From Streptococcus thermophilus (GTDB lineage: Bacteria > Bacillota > Bacilli > Lactobacillales > Streptococcaceae), in assembly GCF_010120595.1 (NCBI RefSeq), contig NZ_CP038020.1:1860001-1924000 (forward strand): a stretch of DNA of 64,000 bases, read 5' to 3'. The translations under genes were made by a program, and so were the position numbers. A model generated the notes under the pieces. The model did no database searches and was not told the origin of the DNA. It saw only the letters and a list, made by a program, of their open reading frames with translations. Shown here piece by piece: positions 10,264 through 20,344 of this stretch (the stretch's first letter is position 1; each line of letters opens with the position of its first letter).

Positions 10264-11049
10264 ATGTTTTGGAAATTAGTTAAATATGAATTACAATCAG
10301 TCCGTAAGTGGTATCTTGGCATCTATGGAATTGCCATCCTACTGTCCATACCTTTGGGCTTAATGCTTCAAAAACTAACGGTCACCTTTGAACACATCCA
10401 CAAGGAACCAAGCTTACTGTTTATGGCTTTCTTTACACTGATTGTGATTGCCACCATTGTTGTTTGGGGAACCATCTATATCGCAACCATTGTTCTCATT
10501 ATCAAACGCTTTGCGACTAGTGTCTTTGGACGAGAAGGCTACCTAACCAATACACTCCCAGTTTCTGCCCACCAATTAATCTTGTCTAAACTTTTGGCAG
10601 CTTTTATTTTAGATACGATTTCATCTCTCGTTGTACTCGCTTCAATTGGCATTATAGCCGCTTTCAACCTTGATATAAAAGATATCCTCCTGACTACCAG
10701 CTACTTCGGTCAAATCTTAAAAGAAATGGGGGCCCTCTACCTCTTCATCCCTTCTATAATTTTAGGAAAAATTAGCGGTATCCTATTCTATTACCTCTGT
10801 ATTAGTATTGGAAACCTCTTCAATACCAACAAAGTTCGTATGGGATTTGTCGCCTATTTCACCATTCAGGCCATCCTATTCTTTATTGGTTTCTTCTTTG
10901 GAATCGGTGCAGCCTTGACCGGAAATGCAACAAATACTGTAATTAATAACTCGTCATATATCTTTAGTCTAGTCCAGTCTCTTGTTCTCATCGCAGCAAG
11001 TTACTTTGGTACCTACTATATCATGACAAAGCATTTAAATTTGGACTAA
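10264..11049 (+). CDS. ABC-2 type permease
   Basis: The membrane partner of the ATPase above, 261 aa, with about six hydrophobic segments (residues 20-40, 60-85, 105-130, 150-180, 200-220, 235-255). There is no recognisable substrate motif. Two Met codons compete; ATG 10264 is favoured because AGGAGG at 10251-10256 is 7 nt away, whereas ATG 10258 would be only one base from it. A bidirectional terminator follows directly, ending the three-gene operon. Confidence 0.85.
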   Translation: MFWKLVKYELQSVRKWYLGIYGIAILLSIPLGLMLQKLTVTFEHIHKEPSLLFMAFFTLIVIATIVVWGTIYIATIVLIIKRFATSVFGREGYLTNTLPVSAHQLILSKLLAAFILDTISSLVVLASIGIIAAFNLDIKDILLTTSYFGQILKEMGALYLFIPSIILGKISGILFYYLCISIGNLFNTNKVRMGFVAYFTIQAILFFIGFFFGIGAALTGNATNTVINNSSYIFSLVQSLVLIAASYFGTYYIMTKHLNLD

Positions 11050-11051
11050 AG

Positions 11052-11085
11052 AAAAACCGTGTTCCTTTTGGAACACGATTTTTTT
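11052..11085. terminator. Bidirectional terminator between ABC-2 and ami operons
   Basis: An 8-bp stem CGTGTTCC/GGAACACG (11058-11065 / 11070-11077) with a TTTT loop, an A tract on the left and a T tract on the right. It serves the plus-strand ABC operon and the converging ami operon. Confidence 0.85.
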
Positions 11086-11098
11086 GCATTGAAAAGAC

Positions 11099-12028
11099 TT
11101 ACTTACTTTGTTCTTTACGATAAGTCTCAATTTCTGTCTTATTACCCCAAACGAAGTGACCTGGGCGTACTTCCACCATTTCTGGTTTATCAACCGAATA
11201 GTCGTGTTGGTTTGGATCATAAACCTTCAAGACTTTCTTACGTTCCAAGATTGGATCTGGAATAGGAACAGCAGACAAGAGTGACTTGGTGTAAGGATGG
11301 ATAGGATTGTTGTAGAGCTCTTCTGTCTCAGCAACTTCCACGATTGTCCCCTTATAGATAACAGCGATACGGTCAGAAATGAAACGGACCACTGACAAAT
11401 CGTGAGCGATAAAGAGATAGGTTAACCCCAACTCTTTTTGGAATTTCTTAAGCAAATTCAAAACTTGGGCACGAACTGACACGTCAAGGGCTGAGATTGG
11501 TTCATCAGCGATAACCAAATCAGGCTGCATGACCAAAGAACGCGCAATCCCGATACGTTGACGTTGTCCCCCAGAAAATTCGTGAGGGTAACGTGTTAAG
11601 TGCTCCTCAAGAAGTCCTACTTCTTTGATGATTTCCTTGATTTTAGCCTTACGTTCTTCCTCATCTTTATAAAGATGGAAATTGTACAAGCCCTCAGACA
11701 AGATATAATCGACTGTCGCACGTTCATTCAAACTAGCCGCAGGGTCTTGGAAAATCATCTGAATACGACGGATAAGGTCGTTTTTCTCAGAGTGTGATAA
11801 GTATCCATTGATCTTCTTACCGTCAAAAATAATCTCACCATTACTTGTGTCATTTAAACCGATAATGGCACGTCCAATAGTCGTTTTACCACTACCAGAC
11901 TCACCAACGAGGGAGAAGGTTTCACCCTTGTTGATGAAAAAATTAGCATTGTGGACAGCAACGAACTTCTTTTTTCCTTCGCCGAAGGAAATTTCCACAT
12001 CTTTTACTTCAACTAATTTCTCAGGCAT
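11099..12028 (-). CDS. amiF: Oligopeptide ABC transporter ATP-binding protein AmiF
   Basis: One of two ATPases powering oligopeptide import. The 309-aa product has Walker [10 protein letters not shown] near 41-49, [14 protein letters not shown] in the Q-loop region, signature [11 protein letters not shown] near 143-153 and Walker B VIADEP near 163. The C-terminal extension is typical of OppF/AmiF. ATG 12028 (MPEKLVEV) overlaps the amiE stop and is preceded by GGAGG; a start five codons earlier is less likely. A 98%-identical fragment of this gene with a nonsense mutation occurs at 17990-18391. Confidence 0.96.
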   Translation of the reverse strand: MPEKLVEVKDVEISFGEGKKKFVAVHNANFFINKGETFSLVGESGSGKTTIGRAIIGLNDTSNGEIIFDGKKINGYLSHSEKNDLIRRIQMIFQDPAASLNERATVDYILSEGLYNFHLYKDEEERKAKIKEIIKEVGLLEEHLTRYPHEFSGGQRQRIGIARSLVMQPDLVIADEPISALDVSVRAQVLNLLKKFQKELGLTYLFIAHDLSVVRFISDRIAVIYKGTIVEVAETEELYNNPIHPYTKSLLSAVPIPDPILERKKVLKVYDPNQHDYSVDKPEMVEVRPGHFVWGNKTEIETYRKEQSK

Positions 12029-13106
12029 TGCCTTCCTCCTCATCTCCTAAATGTGCAAATCCCATATTGGCTAGGATTTTTTCATGTAGATTTTGGATAA
12101 CCGCAGGTTTATCAACTTTTGGCGCATCCTCATGTAAGAGCCAGGTCTTAGCCCAGTGAGTATCTGAAACTTGGAATTGTGGTGCTTTTTCCTCAAAATC
12201 AATCTGCAAAGCATAATCTGAACGCAAGGCAAAGGCATCCCCAACAACTGGTGTATAAAGTGATGGTGGCGTCCCTGGAATTGAGAAGAGTTTTCCATTA
12301 TCACCAGCCAATTGTGGCAGACTTGAAAGCAAGCTCCACGTGTATGGATGACAAGGCTCATAGAAAATTTCCTCAACAGTTGCGTATTCAATGATTTCGC
12401 CAGCATACATGACAGCAACCTTGTCCGCGATACTTGCTACGACGCCAAGGTCATGGGTAATGAAAATGACCGAGAAACCATACTCCTCTTTGAGTGATTT
12501 CAAGAGGTCAATGATTTGAGCTTGAATGGTCACATCAAGGGCAGTTGTTGGTTCGTCACAGATAAGGACATCAGGACGACAAGCCAAGGCAATGGCAATA
12601 ACGATACGTTGACGCATCCCACCAGAGTATTGGAAAGGATATTCATTGAAACGTTTTTCAGCATCTGGAATACCAACCTTGTCCATGTAATCAATTGCCA
12701 TTTTTTTAGCTTCCTTGGCTGTTTTCCCTTGGTGCTTAACAATAACTTCAATAATTTGACTTCCGATAGTCTTAATTGGGTTAAGACTGGTCATTGGATC
12801 TTGGAAAATAGTTGCAATCTTAGCTCCACGGATAGCTGCCCAATCTTGGTGACTCTTAAATTTAGTCAAGTCTTTGCCACGGTAGTCGATAGATCCGCTA
12901 GCTACACGACCATTTTCTTCCAGCATCCCTGTAAAAGTTTTAGTCAAGACTGATTTCCCTGAACCAGACTCACCAACCAAGGCTAAAACTTCACCTTCAA
13001 CTAAATCAAGAGAAACCCCTCGAATAGCTGTCAAAACACGGTCACGAACGTCAAATTCCACGACGATATCGCGAGCCGATAATATTACATTTTTATTTTC
13101 TGTCAT
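12021..13106 (-). CDS. amiE: Oligopeptide ABC transporter ATP-binding protein AmiE
   Basis: The second ATPase of the Ami importer, 361 aa, normal OppD size. Walker A is GESGSGKSV near 44-52, the Q-loop [13 protein letters not shown], signature [11 protein letters not shown] near 165 and Walker [13 protein letters not shown] near 184. The C-terminal region with the PHPYTW-like stretch [13 protein letters not shown] is the oligopeptide subfamily extension. It lies 9 bp after amiD and overlaps amiF. Confidence 0.96.
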   Translation of the reverse strand: MTENKNVILSARDIVVEFDVRDRVLTAIRGVSLDLVEGEVLALVGESGSGKSVLTKTFTGMLEENGRVASGSIDYRGKDLTKFKSHQDWAAIRGAKIATIFQDPMTSLNPIKTIGSQIIEVIVKHQGKTAKEAKKMAIDYMDKVGIPDAEKRFNEYPFQYSGGMRQRIVIAIALACRPDVLICDEPTTALDVTIQAQIIDLLKSLKEEYGFSVIFITHDLGVVASIADKVAVMYAGEIIEYATVEEIFYEPCHPYTWSLLSSLPQLAGDNGKLFSIPGTPPSLYTPVVGDAFALRSDYALQIDFEEKAPQFQVSDTHWAKTWLLHEDAPKVDKPAVIQNLHEKILANMGFAHLGDEEEGNA

Positions 13107-13115
13107 ATTGGACTC

Positions 13116-14042
13116 CTATCTATGCGTACGTGGGTCACTAGCATCCGCTAAGTTTTGACCAATAATAAAGAGAGCAAGAGAAACAAGAATCAAGGTAGTC
13201 AATGGAATCCAGAAGAGATAGGCATTGACTGTAACATTCTGTGCATAGTCTGAAATCAAACGACCAAGACTAGGCGTAGTAACAGGAAGACCCAAACCAA
13301 AGTATGAAAGGAAGGCCTCATAAGAGATAAATCCTGGCAAAAGTTGACTAGCCATGGTTACAATAACTGACACAAGTTGTGGCATAATATTTTTAATCAC
13401 AATCTTAGCCGTTGGTGTTCCCAAATTGCGAGAAGCCAAGTTATACTCCAAATCACGATAACGCATGATTTGAATACGGATTGTGTAGGCAATACCAATC
13501 CAACCTGTTACGGTCATGGCAAAAATCATATTCCAAAAACCAGCACCTAATGAGTAAGTCAAGACGATAACCACAAGGAGAGAGGGAATATTTGAGATGA
13601 TGTTGTAGATTTCCATCATAATCATATCGAAGGTCTTAGAAATCCCCCAAACAGCACCTACAAGCAAACCAATTATAACATTCAGGAAGGTAGCGATAAC
13701 AGCGATAAGGATAGAATTACGAGCCCCAAACCAAACACTGTCAAATAGAGACTTACCATTACCGTCAGTACCGAACCAGTATTGAGCGTTTGGATGTACA
13801 TAACGCAAACTGAAATCATTTACTTTTGAGACATCATTGAAGTCAAATTTAGAAAACATTGGGTAGATGAAACTCATCAAAACAATAGCAATCAAGATTC
13901 CCAACATTACAACTGTTGATTTCTTTTTAAAAAATTGACGCATCACTGATTTCCAGTATGAGTAAGACGGTGCATCAATTGTTTCAGAGGCAAAATCATC
14001 GCGCTTTACAAATTGGAACTTACTTTTATCAATTGAAGCCAT
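13116..14042 (-). CDS. amiD: Oligopeptide ABC transporter permease AmiD
   Basis: An inner-membrane permease of the peptide importer, 308 aa. One transmembrane helix near 40-62 precedes five more between about 105 and 300. The EAA loop motif is visible as [20 protein letters not shown] near 196-215. It shares one base with the amiC stop region, so translation is coupled. Pairs with AmiC to form the channel. Confidence 0.95.
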   Translation of the reverse strand: MASIDKSKFQFVKRDDFASETIDAPSYSYWKSVMRQFFKKKSTVVMLGILIAIVLMSFIYPMFSKFDFNDVSKVNDFSLRYVHPNAQYWFGTDGNGKSLFDSVWFGARNSILIAVIATFLNVIIGLLVGAVWGISKTFDMIMMEIYNIISNIPSLLVVIVLTYSLGAGFWNMIFAMTVTGWIGIAYTIRIQIMRYRDLEYNLASRNLGTPTAKIVIKNIMPQLVSVIVTMASQLLPGFISYEAFLSYFGLGLPVTTPSLGRLISDYAQNVTVNAYLFWIPLTTLILVSLALFIIGQNLADASDPRTHR

Positions 14043-15535
14043 TATTTACCTCCTTTAGATGTCAATTTGATACGTGGGTCAATAATAGTCATAAGGATAT
14101 CACCCACAAGCAATGAGAAGATGGAGAGAGCTGTAAAAATAAATACCAGCCCAACGACCATAGCATTATTAGAAGCACGAACAGAATCGATCAACATTTT
14201 ACCCATACCAGGGTAGGCGAAGATTGTTTCTGTCAAGGTTGCCCCTGTGATAACCCCAACAATAGATGCTGGGAACCCTGAAACCAAGGAAACCATAGCG
14301 TTTTTTAAAATGTGTTTATTTGAAATTTCTTGTTCTGACAACCCTTTGGCACGTGCAAAACGAACAAAGTCTTGTGATTGCAAGTCAATCATGTAACGAC
14401 GAATCCAAATCGCAAGACCTGGTGTTGACAAGAGACCGAGAATAACAGATGGCAAGACGTATGAACGCCAGTCACCCGCACCCAAGATAGGAAAAGAATC
14501 CGGAAGACCAATCTCAGAACCAATCAAGCGAATGATATATACCAAGGCAATCGTCGGTAGCGAAAGCAAGAAAGTCAAGACGCCTGTTAACACACTATCA
14601 AAGAGTGTATTTTTAAAGCGTGCCATGTAAGATCCCAATGGAATCGCTAAGGCATAAGACAAGACCAAACCAATCAAACCAGCAATGGCAGAGCTTGTCA
14701 CCATTGATGGGTACTGATAACGACTCTTAGTAGATGTGTACGGATCATCACCATAGTAAGAACGATCTCTAGCGTCAGCCTGACTAGGTGATTTATAAGT
14801 ACGAGAATAGATATCTACTGAAGATATTTTCTTACCAGTAGGGAAGTTAACCACAGAGCTTTTTGTCTGTCCTTGGCCTTGTGTAATAACATCAAGAACA
14901 CCTTGCCCAGCATAAGTTGGGTATGAAGTTCCAAGATTCATCTTCACAAAATTTTGGTGAACAAACGGGAACTGACTGTTAAAGTAAAGCAAATATTTGT
15001 GCTTAGTCCCTGAACCAACAACCGACCAACCAATAGCTGGATCATTTTCAATACGGATGTAACGCTTCAAGTTTGGATTTGTTTTATCTTTAACCCATCC
15101 AGTATTGTCAAATTCAAAGAGGTGCGTGTAGAATTCAAACACACGTTCAAGCACTGGCACATCACGTGTCGCATAGAATTGCTTACTTTGCTTGAACTGA
15201 TGCAAACGCCAGCCATGTCCCAAACTATCCACATATTTTTGGTAGATAGCTTTATTGGCTTTTGTTGGCTTAGTTGTTACCGACTTATCAAGTGTGCTGG
15301 CATTCTCCTGCAACTCCTTGGTGTCATAGTAATCAATGTACCCCATACGTTCAAAGATTGTATTTTCATAGTTTATCTTAGAATCAGCTGTCTTTGCAAT
15401 CTTATTGTAGTTAGGGTCCTGTCTGAAAATCAGACGCCTCGGCACCATGGTATAGATAATCGTGTAGGTCAAGGCCGTCACGACAAATATTGACAATATA
15501 GAACGGAGGGTTCTCAATAAAATATATCTTTTCAT
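14042..15535 (-). CDS. amiC: Oligopeptide ABC transporter permease AmiC
   Basis: The first permease of the Ami importer, 497 aa. A helix at about 10-31 is followed by a roughly 240-residue extracytoplasmic insert, then five helices from about 280 on, with an EAA-like loop [17 protein letters not shown] near 390-406. The long insert is a known trait of AmiC-type permeases compared with OppB of about 310 aa. It begins 60 bp after amiA, across an intra-operon hairpin. Confidence 0.95.
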   Translation of the reverse strand: MKRYILLRTLRSILSIFVVTALTYTIIYTMVPRRLIFRQDPNYNKIAKTADSKINYENTIFERMGYIDYYDTKELQENASTLDKSVTTKPTKANKAIYQKYVDSLGHGWRLHQFKQSKQFYATRDVPVLERVFEFYTHLFEFDNTGWVKDKTNPNLKRYIRIENDPAIGWSVVGSGTKHKYLLYFNSQFPFVHQNFVKMNLGTSYPTYAGQGVLDVITQGQGQTKSSVVNFPTGKKISSVDIYSRTYKSPSQADARDRSYYGDDPYTSTKSRYQYPSMVTSSAIAGLIGLVLSYALAIPLGSYMARFKNTLFDSVLTGVLTFLLSLPTIALVYIIRLIGSEIGLPDSFPILGAGDWRSYVLPSVILGLLSTPGLAIWIRRYMIDLQSQDFVRFARAKGLSEQEISNKHILKNAMVSLVSGFPASIVGVITGATLTETIFAYPGMGKMLIDSVRASNNAMVVGLVFIFTALSIFSLLVGDILMTIIDPRIKLTSKGGK

Positions 15536-15557
15536 GTCTCTTCCATTAATTCCAAAA

Positions 15558-15585
15558 GAACTTTCCCAATCAAATGAGAAAGTTC
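15558..15585 (-). terminator. Intra-operon attenuating terminator between amiA and amiC
   Basis: An 8-bp stem GAACTTTC/GAAAGTTC with a 12-nt loop followed by UUUU on the minus strand. It probably lets the binding protein AmiA be made in excess of the membrane components. Confidence 0.65.
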
Positions 15586-15595
15586 CATCGTTCTT

Positions 15596-17569
15596 TTATT
15601 TAACGTGTTTCTCAAGATCTTTTTGAGCTTTTTCGTTAGATTCTTTCTTTTCTTTAAGCCATTTTTCACGACTTTGTTCATATTCTTTCTTAGTAACTAC
15701 TTTTTCTTGTGGTTTCACATATTTGATGTAGTCGTTTGATGAGTTTTTATCACCCACCTGGAGGCTAGCACCGGTAAACGGTGTCAAGCGTGAGATAACT
15801 GGTGCCGCACCATTACCAACAGTCAATGGAATCACAAGCGAACTGTCCTCCAACCATGCTTGAGCTTGAGCATAACGATCGTAACGAACATTAAGGTCAC
15901 TTGTTTCTGAAGCTGCAGAATTCAGCAAGGCATCATAGTCTTTGAGTCCCACTTGGGCTGCTGCCGCATTATTTGGATCATCATAACCCATGAAAGCCTT
16001 AGTGTTTTCACTTGAAGTTGTCTTAAAGATATCAAGGTAGGTTGATGGATCTTGGTAATCTGGCGCCCAAGCGACACTATTTGAAATATCCCAGTCTTCT
16101 GCTGCTGCGTTGGCTGCATTAAGTGTTGCATTTTGCAAATCATCAGATGACAATTGGTTAATATCTATAACAACATTTTCGCTACCCAATGATTTTTCAA
16201 TGGTTTGTTTCAAAGATTGGACTTGGGCAACATTAAGTTTAGAGCTTTGGTCAACTGGAAGGTCCAAATGAATTGGGAATTGAACACCATCTGCTTGGAG
16301 AGCATCCTTAGCTTTGGCAAACTCAGTCTTAGCTTTTTCAGCATTGTAGAGGCCATCTTGACTATCAGCAAGATTCACACCTGACCATTCATCCCCATAT
16401 GAAGACATTTTCTCTGTTACAAGATCTCCGAAGGTCTTATCACCTGCACTCACAAAATCAGAAGGCACAAAGAGGTTACGAACAGCTAGAGTTGCACCAT
16501 CTTTACCGTTAATTTGTGATTGATAGGCCTTACGGTCAATGGCAAAGTTAATTGCTTGACGGAAGTCCTTGTTTAGAAGGGCTTTCTTGGTTGATGATTT
16601 TTCAGAATCCGTCTTTTTGGCTGTATACTTGTAACTTTGACGGTCAATATTAATACCAATAGCTGATGTAGACGCACCTGGTGCTGTGTAAAAAATATTA
16701 TCTTTATATTTCTTCTCTACAGAAGCATAGTTTGAACTTGTTGGAAAGACACGAGCAAAATTATAAGCACCATCAGTGAAACCACGTACTAGAGCATCTT
16801 GATCCGAACCATCATAATATGAGAATTTGATGGCATCAAAGTGTACATTTTTCTTGTCCCAATAATGTTCATTCTTAACCAACTCAATTGAAGATTTAGC
16901 TGTCAAAGATTTGAGAAGGAAAGGTCCATTATAAAGGATAGAGGTTGGGTCTGTTGATTTACCAAAATCTTTTCCCTTATTCTTGAGGAAGTCTTCATTT
17001 ACTGGGAAAAGCAAACTATAAGTTGTCTTAGAGTTCCAGTATGGTTCTGGTTGCTTAAGCGTGTACTGCAAAGTATAGTCATCAATTGCCTTGACACCCA
17101 CATTCGAGAAATCTTTATTGGTACCAGAGAGATAGTCAGACAATCCAGCAATAGAATCTTGAACCAAATAGATACCACCTGCTTTGGAATCCGCAGCATG
17201 TTTAAGACCCGTTACAAAGTCCTTAGCAGTAACATTAGCGTACTCTTCACCTTCAGAAGTATACCATTTGATCCCTTTACGAATTTTATAGGTATAAGTA
17301 AGACCATCTTTAGACACAGACCAGTCTTCAGCTACTGATGGAACAAGATTACCATATTTGTCCGCTTCCATAAGTCCATCTACACCATTTGTCACAACAG
17401 ATTTTGTAGGTCCCGTATTTGATGTAATATAATCCAAAGTTTCTGGATCCGAACTGTAAACGTAACCATAAGTAGTTCCGCTAGTGTTTGATTTAGATGA
17501 ACAAGCCGCTAACACACCAACACCTAGAAGTGCTACACCCGCGAGGGCCAACCATTTGCTTTTTTTCAT
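15596..17569 (-). CDS. amiA: Oligopeptide-binding lipoprotein AmiA
   Basis: The extracellular lipid-anchored receptor of the Ami oligopeptide importer, 657 aa. A lipoprotein signal MKKSKWLALAGVALLG ends in the lipobox LAAC with the lipidated Cys near 23. The rest is an SBP_bac_5 fold, with DPETLDYITSN near 41 and RQAINFAIDRKAY near 338 as typical motifs, and a charged K/E-rich tail. In salivarius-group streptococci this receptor feeds peptides used for nutrition and for Rgg/ComR peptide signalling; that role is family knowledge. Downstream genes amiC-F follow in one operon. Confidence 0.96.
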   Translation of the reverse strand: MKKSKWLALAGVALLGVGVLAACSSKSNTSGTTYGYVYSSDPETLDYITSNTGPTKSVVTNGVDGLMEADKYGNLVPSVAEDWSVSKDGLTYTYKIRKGIKWYTSEGEEYANVTAKDFVTGLKHAADSKAGGIYLVQDSIAGLSDYLSGTNKDFSNVGVKAIDDYTLQYTLKQPEPYWNSKTTYSLLFPVNEDFLKNKGKDFGKSTDPTSILYNGPFLLKSLTAKSSIELVKNEHYWDKKNVHFDAIKFSYYDGSDQDALVRGFTDGAYNFARVFPTSSNYASVEKKYKDNIFYTAPGASTSAIGINIDRQSYKYTAKKTDSEKSSTKKALLNKDFRQAINFAIDRKAYQSQINGKDGATLAVRNLFVPSDFVSAGDKTFGDLVTEKMSSYGDEWSGVNLADSQDGLYNAEKAKTEFAKAKDALQADGVQFPIHLDLPVDQSSKLNVAQVQSLKQTIEKSLGSENVVIDINQLSSDDLQNATLNAANAAAEDWDISNSVAWAPDYQDPSTYLDIFKTTSSENTKAFMGYDDPNNAAAAQVGLKDYDALLNSAASETSDLNVRYDRYAQAQAWLEDSSLVIPLTVGNGAAPVISRLTPFTGASLQVGDKNSSNDYIKYVKPQEKVVTKKEYEQSREKWLKEKKESNEKAQKDLEKHVK

Positions 17570-17601
17570 AAAATGCCTCCAAAAAAATTTTTTACAACTT
17601 T

Positions 17602-17629
17602 ATTATAGCATAAATAATCAAGCAGTCTA
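17602..17629 (-). promoter_or_regulatory. Promoter of ami operon
   Basis: On the minus strand an extended -10 TGC-TATAAT (hexamer at 17602-17607) with a weak -35 TAGACT (17624-17629) at 16 bp. The ribosome site TTTGGAGG precedes amiA by a few bases. Confidence 0.65.
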
Positions 17630-17773
17630 GCTTTTTATCAGAAAATTTTGTAAAATTCGATAACATAATGTAAACACGATAACAACTGTAATTCCTTATC
17701 AATAAAGGTTCTCATTTAGTTAACATTGATTTATTTTTAATTACAAAAGTTCCACAAAAAAGCCCAGTCGCTT

Positions 17774-17991
17774 TGTACTGACCCCAAAAAGTTAGACAAC
17801 TAATTTATCCAAAGGATTTAGTTCTGTATTGCACAGGACTGAGTACTTTTAATTTTACCTTAATACGTTTGTTGTTGTAATAATCAATATAGTCTACAAT
17901 AGCTTATTTCAATGCTCAAGTGACTGAAAGGTAGCCTCGTAACCACAAAATATCTCAGACTTAAGAATACCAAAGAAGGATCCCATCATAC
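17774..17991 (-). mobile_element. Truncated IS3-family remnant (3' end)
   Basis: The terminal inverted repeat (ACCCCAAAAAGTTAGACAA) and the last roughly 65 codons of a transposase orfB are recognisable by alignment with the fuller copy at 20317-20533, with clear divergence between the two. Several changes break the frame. The remnant stops abruptly at CATCATACC, where amiF-derived sequence begins, so this is a recombination junction. Same orientation as the larger element. Confidence 0.85.
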
Positions 17992-18391
17992 CATTTCTGG
18001 TTTATCAACCGAATAGTCGTGTTGGTTTGGATCATAAACCTTCAAGACTTTCTTACGTTCCAAGATTGGATCTGGAATAGGAACAGCAGACAAGAGTGAC
18101 TTGGTGTAAGGATGGATAGGATTGTTGTAGAGCTCTTCTGTCTCAGCAACTTCCACGATTGTCCCCTTTTAGATAACAGCGATACGGTCAGAAATGAAAC
18201 GAACCACTGACAAATCGTGAGCGATAAAGAGATAGGTTAACCCCAACTCTTTTTGGAATTTCTTAAGCAAATTCAAAACTTGAGCACGAACTGACACGTC
18301 AAGGGCTGAGATTGGTTCATCAGTGATAATCAAATCAGGCTGCATGACCAAAGAACTCGCAATCCCCATACGTTGACGTTGTCCCCCAGAA
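17990..18391 (-). pseudogene. amiF fragment (internal), nonsense mutated
   Basis: A 402-bp copy of amiF positions 11175-11576, offset exactly 6815 bp, with seven mismatches by eye (about 98% identity). The proximal 175 bp are identical. One change turns the Tyr of AVIYKG into TAA at 18169-18171. The fragment lacks Walker A and both ends of the gene, so it cannot make a working ATPase. It is joined on the left to an IS remnant and on the right, after about 30 bp of unassigned sequence, to a tatD fragment. Confidence 0.92.
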
Positions 18392-18423
18392 AGTGAGTGA
18401 ATAATGCCACTACGTGGACCAAC

Positions 18424-18745
18424 ACCAATTTCTTGGATCTTCCATCCAATAATAATCCAGTCCAATCTCACCATGACCAATCACTTTTGGATGCTATAGG
18501 TTGGCGACAATCATATCCTCAACCTCTTGATTATAAGAGCCAGCTTCAGTTGGGTGCCAACCGATTGTGGCATAAATTTCTGGGTATTCTTCAGCTAATT
18601 CAATAGCTCGTTTAATGGTTGGTGCATCAAAACCAACGACGTTGTGTCGAGTAACGCCCATTTCTTTAGCGAGGGCTAATTCTTCTGCTTCACGACCAGC
18701 AAAATCATCAGCGTTAAGATACGTATGTGTATCGAAAATTTCCAT
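18424..18745 (-). pseudogene. tatD-family DNase fragment (N-terminal third)
   Basis: ATG 18745 opens MEIFDTHTYLNADDF, followed by NVVGFDAPTIKRAIELAEEY and ATIGWHPTEAGSYN, the start of a TatD-type metal-dependent nuclease. The canonical HTH metal motif survives as THTYLN, with His replaced by Tyr at the second ligand. An in-frame TAG at 18494-18496 follows VANL; beyond it the frame still encodes [20 protein letters not shown], then homology stops near 18424. No Shine-Dalgarno precedes the ATG. The gene is dead by substitution, nonsense and truncation. Confidence 0.88.
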
Positions 18746-18763
18746 GCTTTTTTTATAACACAC

Positions 18764-19091
18764 ACCACAAAAGACACCAAAGCAAGTGTGAGGAAAATGG
18801 GGGGAAAGTTCCCCTTATTTTACCTTAAAATCTCTCACCCTTGGTCGTTCTGTGGATAATGACTATTTTAAAAACATTTTAAGTTTTTCACATGTTGATA
18901 ACTTTATCATCAAAAAATAAAAACTTATTTAACCAAATCATCAAACTCTGAACGTTATTATTCATTCTTTTTATATTGTACGTGTTTATTTAAAAATAAA
19001 TACTACTTTACTTATTTAAAAAAATAATATACAATAATATCCTATCGTTTATAAAAATTAATTGGTTTAATATTCGTAAAAAGGAGAAAAT
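18764..19091. other. AT-rich intergenic region before the MFS gene
   Basis: No open frame of note. It is strongly AT-rich from about 18950, and a TACAAT at about 19030 is a candidate -10 for the transporter gene. A short G/C run (GGGGGGAAAGTTCCCC) near 18800 can fold weakly. No other structure recognised. Confidence 0.5.
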
Positions 19092-20285
19092 ATGTTAGCC
19101 AAAAATCGTTACCTCATCGCAAGCTGCGGTGTTATCTTGCATTTAATGTTGGGATCTACTTATGCTTGGAGTGTTTATCGTAATCCTATTATCGCTGAAA
19201 CTGGCTGGAATCAATCGTCAATTGCTTTTGCCTTCTCACTTGCGATTTTCTGTCTGGGCATGTCTGCTGCCTTTATGGGACAAGTTGTTGATAAATTTGG
19301 TCCTAGGGTGACTGGGACCATCTCAGCTATCCTGTACGCATCTGGAAATATTTTAACCGGTGTTGCACTTGCTAATCATAGTCTTTTACTACTTTATCTA
19401 GGCTATGGTGTTCTTGGCGGTATCGGGCTTGGTACGGGCTATGTCACACCCGTATCAATGATTATCAAGTGGTTTCCTGATAAACGTGGGCTGGCAACTG
19501 GGCTAGCTATCATGGGGTTTGGCTTTGCCTCTCTTTTAACCAGTCCAATTTCGTATTTCTTAATCACCAAATATGATGTTATCAACACCTTTTACCTGTT
19601 AGGTGTGGCTTATTTTCTGGTTATGCTTATCGTCTCACAATTTCTCAAATTTCCATACTACAGTGAACAGGATACTAACGACAGTCATAAGCAATTAAGC
19701 CAAGGTATTGGGGCTAAAAAAGCCTTAAAAACGGTTGAATTTTACCTGCTCTGGCTAATTCTCTTCATCAACATTTCTTGTGGGCTTGCCTTAATCTCTG
19801 TTGTCTCACCTATGGCACAAGATGTAGCTGGCATGACTGCTAACCAAGCTGCCATTATCGTCGGGCTTATGGGAATTTTCAATGGCTTTGGAAGATTGCT
19901 CTGGGCTAGCTTGTCAGACTATATTGGTCGTCCGCTGACCTGCACTATTTTATTTGTTGTTAATATCCTCATGACTATATCTCTCATATTCCTTCACGCG
20001 CCAGCATTATTCACCATTGCCATGGCTGTGCTCATGACTTGCTACGGAGCTGGCTTCTCACTCATTCCACCGTATCTTAGCGATATTTTCGGTGCTAAAG
20101 AGCTAGCAACCATGCACGGTTATATTTTAACAGCTTGGGGAATGGCTGCGCTAGCAGGTCCAATGTTGCTTGCTGTCATATACTCAGCAACCAAATCATA
20201 CACAAGCACTCTTGTCGTCTTCATCCTACTTTATCTATTTGCGCTAGCTATTACACTTTGTCTAAAATCACAAAAAAGAAAATAA
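19092..20285 (+). CDS. MFS transporter, oxalate:formate antiporter-like (OFA) family
   Basis: A 397-aa major facilitator with twelve predicted helices. The motif GQVVDKFGPRVTG after helix 2 and LSDYIGRPLT after helix 8 are the paired MFS loop signatures. N-terminal LHLMLGSTYAWSVYRNPI is typical of OFA-family carriers, whose substrates include small carboxylates; the substrate here is not determinable. The start is supported by AAAAAGGAG. It stands alone between IS-derived sequences on both sides and is on the opposite strand from them, so it may be an acquired or rearranged gene. The frame itself is intact. Confidence 0.85.
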   Translation: MLAKNRYLIASCGVILHLMLGSTYAWSVYRNPIIAETGWNQSSIAFAFSLAIFCLGMSAAFMGQVVDKFGPRVTGTISAILYASGNILTGVALANHSLLLLYLGYGVLGGIGLGTGYVTPVSMIIKWFPDKRGLATGLAIMGFGFASLLTSPISYFLITKYDVINTFYLLGVAYFLVMLIVSQFLKFPYYSEQDTNDSHKQLSQGIGAKKALKTVEFYLLWLILFINISCGLALISVVSPMAQDVAGMTANQAAIIVGLMGIFNGFGRLLWASLSDYIGRPLTCTILFVVNILMTISLIFLHAPALFTIAMAVLMTCYGAGFSLIPPYLSDIFGAKELATMHGYILTAWGMAALAGPMLLAVIYSATKSYTSTLVVFILLYLFALAITLCLKSQKRK

Positions 20286-20344
20286 ATATTTGTCATAAAA
20301 ATAACCCCCTACAATGTACTAACCCCAAAAAGTTGGACAATTAA

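Noticed and set aside
14780..15440. Large insert in amiC as a fused foreign domain
   Set aside because: A long extracytoplasmic loop after the first helix is normal for AmiC-type permeases.
15122..15493. 123-aa plus-strand frame opposite amiC
   Set aside because: It is a shadow of amiC with no promoter, ribosome site or family resemblance.
18169..18480. 103-aa open frame as a small ABC ATPase gene
   Set aside because: It is the amiF fragment cut by a nonsense codon, lacks Walker A, and its N-terminal part is junction and tatD antiframe sequence.
18851..18901. DnaA-box-like TGTGGATAA and TGTTGATAA in an AT-rich spacer, suggesting an origin
   Set aside because: The same 9-mer also occurs twice inside ftsY (near 7111 and 7171), so it is not specific; there is no dnaA or dnaN nearby and only two boxes.
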